19,964 bases of DNA. Origin: an uncultured Lachnospiraceae bacterium. Lineage in GTDB: Bacteria; Bacillota; Clostridia; Lachnospirales; Lachnospiraceae. The notes under the pieces are model-generated. The model was not told where the DNA came from and did no database searches. It saw only the letters and a list, made by a program, of their open reading frames with translations. The translations under genes were made by a program, and so were the position numbers. Shown piece after piece: positions 15,768 to 19,964 of the stretch (position 1 is its first letter; every line of letters starts with the position of its first letter). The stretch is from contig CAKRES010000027.1 of assembly GCA_934317845.1 (NCBI GenBank), positions 1 to 19,964 of the forward strand, in the 5' to 3' direction.

Positions 15768-16513
15768 TGGAGCGGAATGAGTTTGTAGTCATTGAATCAT
15801 CCCGGCGTAAAAGTAAAAAAGGCATGATCACGGCAATTGTAATGATCTTTCTTGCTTTGTTTCTGATCCTTTTACTGACGCAGTTTAAGATTACCTCGAT
15901 CGATATGACAGGAAATGAACACTATACAAAAGAGGAAATGGAAACAGAATTAAAAAAGGCGGGTTATATTAACAACAGTATTTTGTACATGCTCAAATGT
16001 AAATTTCATCCGCCTAAAGACATTCCTTTTGTTGAAAGTCTGGATGTAGACTATGTCAGCCGTCATAAGATTGCTGTAACGATTTATGAAAAAACAATGG
16101 CGGGCTGCATCGAAAATATGGGAGAGTATATGTATTTTGACCGTGATGGCATTGTGCTGGAGAGCAGCACGAAGCGATTTGAGGATGTCCCTTTGATCAA
16201 AGGGCTGGAATTTGACAGTGTAGTCATCAATGAAAAATTGCCATTTGAGAATAAAAAGACAGTTTCTCAGATCTTAAATATTACACAGTTGATCAGAAAA
16301 TATGATCTGGCGATTAAGTCGGTAAAATTCGAAAAGGATCAGGTGTATCTGCGCTATAAGAAAATTACGATCGCACTGGGGGATCCGGACAGCGTGGATG
16401 AAAAAATGGCAGAGCTTCCCAATATGTTAAAAGAAGCGGACGGATTAAAAGGAACGCTTCATATGGAAAATTTTACCGTCAATTCAGGAATTGCGACCTT
16501 TACTCCTAAATAA
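15767..16513 (+). CDS. divIB: Cell division protein DivIB/FtsQ
   Basis: A 248-residue bitopic protein: short charged cytoplasmic N-terminus, membrane helix at about 20-40, then a POTRA domain (about 42-115, starting FKITSIDMTGN) and a beta domain of the FtsQ/DivIB type. It acts in the divisome with FtsL and DivIC to license septal synthesis. The GGAGGGGAG ribosome site lies inside the end of the SEDS gene, and the start overlaps that gene's stop by one base. The C-terminal tail is short compared with B. subtilis DivIB. Assignment rests on topology, the POTRA-like start and position before ftsZ. Confidence 0.9.
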   Translation: MERNEFVVIESSRRKSKKGMITAIVMIFLALFLILLLTQFKITSIDMTGNEHYTKEEMETELKKAGYINNSILYMLKCKFHPPKDIPFVESLDVDYVSRHKIAVTIYEKTMAGCIENMGEYMYFDRDGIVLESSTKRFEDVPLIKGLEFDSVVINEKLPFENKKTVSQILNITQLIRKYDLAIKSVKFEKDQVYLRYKKITIALGDPDSVDEKMAELPNMLKEADGLKGTLHMENFTVNSGIATFTPK

Positions 16514-16550
16514 GTAGCAAAGATTTCCAAGTGGAATTTTAGGATAAGGG

Positions 16551-16579
16551 TTGATTATTTGGCGGAAAAATACTATTAT
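16551..16579 (+). promoter_or_regulatory. Sigma-A-type promoter of ftsZ
   Basis: TTGATT (16551-16556) and TATTAT (16574-16579) are 17 bp apart in the 114-bp gap between divIB and ftsZ. TAGGAT (16540-16545) and ATCCTA (16593-16598) flank it as an inverted pair. A dedicated promoter suits the high FtsZ level cells need. Confidence 0.6.
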
Positions 16580-16627
16580 ATTAAGTGATTATATCCTAGA
16601 GGTAAGAGAGAAAAAGGAGGAGTAACC

Positions 16628-17842
16628 TTGTTCGAGATAAAAAGTAATGATGACAATCAGCCTATTGCTAAGATTTATGTAGTAGGTGTGGGTGGTGCCG
16701 GCAACAATGCGATCAACCGTATGGCGGACGAGCAGATCAATGGTGTACATCTGGTCGGTATCAATACGGATGCACAGGCACTGAATAGCTGTAAAGCAGA
16801 GATCAAAGTCCAGATCGGTGAGAAGCTGACGAAAGGACTGGGGGCTGGTGCGAAGCCGGAGATCGGAGCAAGTGCGATCGAAGAGAACAAAGAAGAGATT
16901 GCTGACATCATCAAAGATGCACAGATGGTATTTGTAACCTGTGGTATGGGTGGAGGAACCGGAACCGGTGCTGCGCCTGTTGTTGCACAGATTGCAAAGG
17001 ATATGGGTATTTTGACGGTTGGTGTTGTGACTAAGCCGTTTACCTTTGAAGGAACTCCTCGTATGAAGAATGCAGAGGCAGGACTTGCCCGTTTAAGAGA
17101 GCATGTAGATACGCTGATCGTCATTCCGAATGACAAACTGTTAGAGATCTGCAATAAAAAGACCAAGCTGGACGAGGCATTCAAAACTGCAGATGGTGTA
17201 TTACAGCAGGGTGTACAGGGTATTACAGATCTGATCATCTGTACAGGTACGATCAATGCCGATTTTGCCGATGTAGAGACTGTTATGAAGGACAAGGGTA
17301 TTGCTCATATTGGTATTGGACGAAGCGACGGCGAGGACAAGGCGATGGAGGCAATGCAGGAAGCAATGCACAGTCCATTATTAGAGACCAATGTAGCAGG
17401 TGCTACAGATGTATTAGTAAACTTCTCTGGAGATGTTGGAATCCTGGAAGTGGGAGAGGCGATCGAGTGTCTGAAGGAAGTAACCGGACCAGATACCAAT
17501 ATTATCTTTGGTACGGTAGACAGCGGTGAAGAAACCGATGGCGAAGTCAGCATCACGATTGTGGCAACAGGTCTTTCTAATGGTAATAAGCAGCCAAAGA
17601 AAAACAGCATGTTAGAGGATTATGTAAAACGTACATATAATGCACAGGCAAGTGCAGCTGCACAGCCGGCAGAGCCGGTCAATACTTCTGCTACACCACA
17701 GCCGATCAATCCGGCTCCGGCAGTAGAACCAGCTCCTCAGCCACAGCCAACCGGTGCAGAGACATTTGTCAGACCGGAACCACAGCCACAGCCAAAAACA
17801 GGTGGCATTAAGATTCCTGACTTTTTGCTGAGCAGAAAGTAA
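16628..17842 (+). CDS. ftsZ: Cell division protein FtsZ
   Basis: A 404-residue tubulin-like GTPase that forms the Z ring. The N-terminal VVGVGGAGNNAINRM and the tubulin signature G108-G-G-T-G-T-G114 bind GTP; the T7-loop region with NADFADVETVM follows. After the globular domain (to about 320) comes a disordered linker rich in Pro, Gln and Ala, then the conserved C-terminal peptide IKIPDFLLSRK (394-404) that binds membrane tethers such as SepF. The start codon is TTG at 16628, 7 bases after GGAGG; the resulting MFEIKSN matches family N-termini. It has its own promoter and a terminator. ftsA is not adjacent, so anchoring probably relies on SepF or an ftsA elsewhere. Confidence 0.98.
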   Translation: MFEIKSNDDNQPIAKIYVVGVGGAGNNAINRMADEQINGVHLVGINTDAQALNSCKAEIKVQIGEKLTKGLGAGAKPEIGASAIEENKEEIADIIKDAQMVFVTCGMGGGTGTGAAPVVAQIAKDMGILTVGVVTKPFTFEGTPRMKNAEAGLARLREHVDTLIVIPNDKLLEICNKKTKLDEAFKTADGVLQQGVQGITDLIICTGTINADFADVETVMKDKGIAHIGIGRSDGEDKAMEAMQEAMHSPLLETNVAGATDVLVNFSGDVGILEVGEAIECLKEVTGPDTNIIFGTVDSGEETDGEVSITIVATGLSNGNKQPKKNSMLEDYVKRTYNAQASAAAQPAEPVNTSATPQPINPAPAVEPAPQPQPTGAETFVRPEPQPQPKTGGIKIPDFLLSRK

Positions 17843-17868
17843 TTGGATAAAAGAATGTAAGAGGGTAA

Positions 17869-17898
17869 GGCGCAACAGTAATTGTTGCGTCTTTTTTT
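17869..17898 (+). terminator. Rho-independent terminator of ftsZ
   Basis: GGCGCAACA (17869-17877) pairs with TGTTGCGTC (17883-17891), nine pairs with one G-U and a 5-base loop, followed by seven T (17892-17898). It ends the dcw transcript before spoIIGA. Confidence 0.92.
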
Positions 17899-17912
17899 GT
17901 TTGCAGTCTTAT

Positions 17913-17946
17913 TTCTACATTTTTTTCACCGGCTGTTTGCTATGAT
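17913..17946 (+). promoter_or_regulatory. Candidate spoIIG promoter with imperfect Spo0A box
   Basis: TATGAT at 17941-17946 is a good -10. TTCTACA at 17913-17919 differs at one base from TTCGACA, the reverse complement of the Spo0A core TGTCGAA. Taking TTCTAC as the -35, the spacing is 22 bp, the same unusual spacing known for the Spo0A-activated B. subtilis spoIIG promoter. A start point near 17953 would lie before the chosen spoIIGA start. Confidence 0.4.
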
Positions 17947-17971
17947 GAGTATGTGGAACGGAGGGATGCGG

Positions 17972-18772
17972 ATGACGGTGGAGTGGTACCCGGACATTGC
18001 GTTTTTAGAAGCATTTGTTTTATATTACATCATCATTCGTACTACAAAGGAAACAGGTATCGTTACGGCAACGAACAGGCGTTGCCTTGTAGCTGCATTG
18101 GGGAGTGCGGCGGCAAGTGTATGTTTTCGTTTTTATCATTTGGTTATGAAAGATGATAACAGGGAAGGAAAACAAGTGCTTGCATCTATTGCAATACTGC
18201 TTTTTACTGCCTGGTTGATCTGTTTCAAAAAAAGCTGGAAAGAAAAAATGCGAAGTGTGCTTGGCCTGTTTTTTGTCACACTGTTTTACGGAGGCATTTG
18301 TTTTGCTGTAAAAGAACACGGAAACCTTTCAGGGGCAAAAACTTATCTGATCGTGTTGCTGCTGAGTTTTTGCGTGACAACCGTTGTGATCCGCCGGATG
18401 CGGCAGAGAACCATTGAAAACAGGCAGCTGTGGGATGTGATGCTGGAGATTGGTGGAGAACAGATGTTTGCCAAAGGATATTACGATTCCGGAAATTGTC
18501 TGTTCGATCCGTATCAGAATAGACCGGTTGTGATCGTAAAAGAAAGTCTTTTGCAATGTTGCAGGGAAAAACTTGGCAATCCGGTGTTGATCCCCTATTA
18601 TTCTCTGGGAGAAGAACATGGGATGATGAAAGCATACCGGGCACAGAAACTTGTTTTGTCAAAAGAAAAAAAAGGAAAAAAGGAGTATGATCGGGTGCTG
18701 CTGGCAGTAGATGAAAAAGTTTTTTCTCATCAGCAGGAGTACGATATAATCCTACATTCCACCATGGAGTAA
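17972..18772 (+). CDS. spoIIGA: Sporulation sigma-E factor-processing peptidase SpoIIGA
   Basis: A 266-residue membrane aspartic protease that cleaves the pro-sequence from pro-sigma-E in the mother cell after signalling from the forespore. The N-terminal half has about five hydrophobic helices starting in the typical way (VEWYPDIAFLEAFVLYY). The soluble half carries the catalytic D172-S-G174 in YYDSGN. I chose ATG 17972 because GGAGGG (17960-17965) is six bases upstream. Longer in-frame starts back to 17882 would begin inside the ftsZ terminator and the promoter -10, so they are rejected. sigE follows within 40 bp, as in B. subtilis. Confidence 0.93.
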   Translation: MTVEWYPDIAFLEAFVLYYIIIRTTKETGIVTATNRRCLVAALGSAAASVCFRFYHLVMKDDNREGKQVLASIAILLFTAWLICFKKSWKEKMRSVLGLFFVTLFYGGICFAVKEHGNLSGAKTYLIVLLLSFCVTTVVIRRMRQRTIENRQLWDVMLEIGGEQMFAKGYYDSGNCLFDPYQNRPVVIVKESLLQCCREKLGNPVLIPYYSLGEEHGMMKAYRAQKLVLSKEKKGKKEYDRVLLAVDEKVFSHQQEYDIILHSTME

Positions 18773-18808
18773 CCAAAGAGGGAAAACAAAATGATGGAGG
18801 GTGACATA

Positions 18809-19546
18809 GTGATCAAAGTAGTTATGACAGGGGCAAATGGGTTCCGGTTTGTGGAACAGGTAAAAGGTTTTTTTATCAAAAGAAGAAAAGAGATTCATTA
18901 CATAGGGGGAACGGAGGTGCTTCCGACCCCATTATCTGCAGAAGAAGAGAGACGCATCGTGGCACGTCTTGGAAGTGAAAGGGACCGGGAAACAAAGAAA
19001 GTGCTGATTGAACGGAATCTGAGGCTGGTTGTCTATATTGCAAAAAAATTTGACAACACCGGAGTGCTGGCAGAAGATTTGATCTCCATTGGAACGATCG
19101 GACTGATCAAGGCGATCAATACCTTCAAAGCGGACAAAAATATCAAGCTTGCAACGTATGCTTCTCGTTGTATTGAAAATGAGATCCTGATGTATCTTAG
19201 AAAGATCAGCCGATCTAAATGTGAGGTGTCGATCGATGAGCCGCTGAATGTAGACTGGGATGGGAATGAACTGCTGCTTTCTGATATTCTTGGAACAGAA
19301 GAAGACGTAGTCAGCCGCAATCTGGAAGATGAGGTGGAGAAACGTCTGTTAAAAAAAGCCATTCAGGTGCTGAGTGACCGGGAGAAAATGATCATCGAGC
19401 TGCGGTTTGGACTGAACCGGGATGGAAAGGAACGTACACAGAAGGAAGTGGCAGATTGCCTGGGGATCAGCCAGTCCTACATTTCCCGGCTGGAAAAGAA
19501 GATCATGAAGCGGCTGCGCAAAGAAATGCTTCGATTGAGTGTATAA
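18809..19546 (+). CDS. sigE: RNA polymerase sporulation sigma factor E (pro-sigma-E)
   Basis: A 245-residue sigma-70 family factor that directs early mother-cell genes. An N-terminal pro-sequence of about 30 residues precedes the conserved YIGGTEVLPTPLS, where SpoIIGA-type cleavage would expose the mature factor. Region 2 follows (DLISIGTIGLIKAINTFK, then LATYASRCIENEILMYLR), and region 4 has a helix-turn-helix in TQKEVADCLGISQSYISRLE. GTG 18809 is preferred because GGAGG (18796-18800) is eight bases upstream. ATG 18791, six codons earlier, is the alternative and has a weaker GAGGG site. It sits just after spoIIGA and before sigG, the standard clostridial and bacillar order. Confidence 0.95.
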   Translation: MIKVVMTGANGFRFVEQVKGFFIKRRKEIHYIGGTEVLPTPLSAEEERRIVARLGSERDRETKKVLIERNLRLVVYIAKKFDNTGVLAEDLISIGTIGLIKAINTFKADKNIKLATYASRCIENEILMYLRKISRSKCEVSIDEPLNVDWDGNELLLSDILGTEEDVVSRNLEDEVEKRLLKKAIQVLSDREKMIIELRFGLNRDGKERTQKEVADCLGISQSYISRLEKKIMKRLRKEMLRLSV

Positions 19547-19574
19547 AATCAGATGAAGTTGGTGAACCTTAGTA

Positions 19575-19589
19575 GTATCAACGAGATAC
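19575..19589 (+). other. Small hairpin in the sigG leader
   Basis: GTATC (19575-19579) pairs with GATAC (19585-19589) around a 5-base loop, ending five bases before the GGAG ribosome site of sigG. It may affect ribosome access, but with five pairs it is weak. Confidence 0.3.
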
Positions 19590-19602
19590 GAAAGGAGACA
19601 CC

Positions 19603-19964
19603 ATGGCTCTTAATAAAGTGGAGATCTGCGGCGTAAATACAGCCAATTTACCTTTACTGTCAGAGAAAGAGAAAAAAGAGCTGTTACTCTTAGTGAAACA
19701 GGGAGACAAAGATGCCAGAGAAAAGTATATCAAGGGGAATTTAAGATTGGTGTTGAGCGTGATCCAGCGTTTTTCCCACAGCAATGAAAATGCAGACGAT
19801 CTGTTTCAGGTAGGCTGCGTTGGGTTGATGAAAGCCATTGATAATTTTGATGTGACACTGGATGTAAAATTTTCCACGTATGCGGTACCAATGATCATTG
19901 GAGAGGTAAGAAGGTACTTAAGAGATAACAATAGCATCCGCGTATCAAGATCATTGCGTGACAT
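19603..19964 (+). CDS. sigG: RNA polymerase sporulation sigma factor G (3' end outside window)
   Basis: The first 120 residues of a sigma factor are visible before the window ends. The start MALNKVEICGVNTANLPLLS is close to the conserved SigG N-terminus, including the L-P-L-L that leads to region 1.2. Region 2 is present: DLFQVGCVGLMKAIDNFD and STYAVPMIIGEVRRYLRD. SigG directs late forespore transcription. The start has a GGAG site five bases upstream, preceded by a small hairpin. There is no pro-sequence. The gap to sigE is 56 bp, and sigG usually has its own forespore promoter, which I could not identify with confidence. Confidence 0.94.
   Translation, partial: MALNKVEICGVNTANLPLLSEKEKKELLLLVKQGDKDAREKYIKGNLRLVLSVIQRFSHSNENADDLFQVGCVGLMKAIDNFDVTLDVKFSTYAVPMIIGEVRRYLRDNNSIRVSRSLRD

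Noticed and set aside
16675..17295. Long antisense open frame (206 codons) opposite ftsZ
   Set aside because: It mirrors the ftsZ codons, is low in complexity and has no ribosome site or recognisable motif.
17882..17971. Longer N-terminus for SpoIIGA beginning at TTG 17882 or ATG 17942
   Set aside because: It overlaps the ftsZ terminator and the candidate -10, lacks a ribosome site, and does not match SpoIIGA N-termini; ATG 17972 has a well-spaced GGAGGG.
1..19964. CRISPR arrays, tRNA or rRNA genes, intact insertion sequences
   Set aside because: None seen: no spaced direct-repeat array, no cloverleaf or rRNA-like stretch, and no transposase reading frame; the only mobile-element trace is the integrase relic.

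Overview
The window reads as part of a spore-forming Firmicutes (Clostridia) chromosome. A Lachnospiraceae gut anaerobe is my best guess, from protein style, moderate GC and gene order; this is inference, since no 16S or database search was possible. Almost everything is on the + strand.

Region A (1-3363) looks like accessory DNA. It holds the 3' end of an S24/S26 (signal-peptidase/LexA-fold) peptidase gene, a compact ABC exporter with fused membrane and ATPase domains, and a 457-residue NTP_transf_5-type nucleotidyltransferase. This grouping suggests the end of a peptide modification/export cluster whose precursor and other enzymes would lie upstream of the window. Region A has only about 4 GATC tetramers in 3.3 kb, while the core genes to its right carry roughly one per 65-90 bp, so the two blocks differ in composition.

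Region B (3364-3878) is a roughly 515-bp junction without an intact gene. It contains a collapsed tyrosine-integrase relic, in which N- and C-terminal codons survive in one frame, followed by a tandem 12-bp repeat resembling integrase arm or attachment-site repeats. It probably marks where a mobile element was integrated and decayed beside ychF.

Region C (3879-5949) has ychF and lgt, 25 bp apart and closed by a strong rho-independent terminator.

Region D (5950-17898) is a division and cell wall (dcw) cluster: mraZ, rsmH, ftsL, two consecutive class B penicillin-binding proteins (pbpB/ftsI-like then spoVD-like), mraY, murD, ftsW/spoVE, divIB/ftsQ, ftsZ, then a terminator. A near-consensus sigma-A promoter precedes mraZ, with an array of AGTGG-type repeats at helical spacing across and downstream of the start point, the expected layout of the MraZ operator. 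Further good promoters lie before mraY and ftsZ. murE, murF, murG, murB and ftsA, common in such clusters elsewhere, are absent here.

Region E (17899-19964) is the sporulation locus spoIIGA-sigE-sigG, with sigG cut by the window end. Together the right-hand 14 kb makes lipid II precursors, polymerises and crosslinks septal and spore-cortex wall, assembles the Z ring, and then encodes the protease that activates sigma-E and the sigma factors for mother-cell (E) and forespore (G) programmes.
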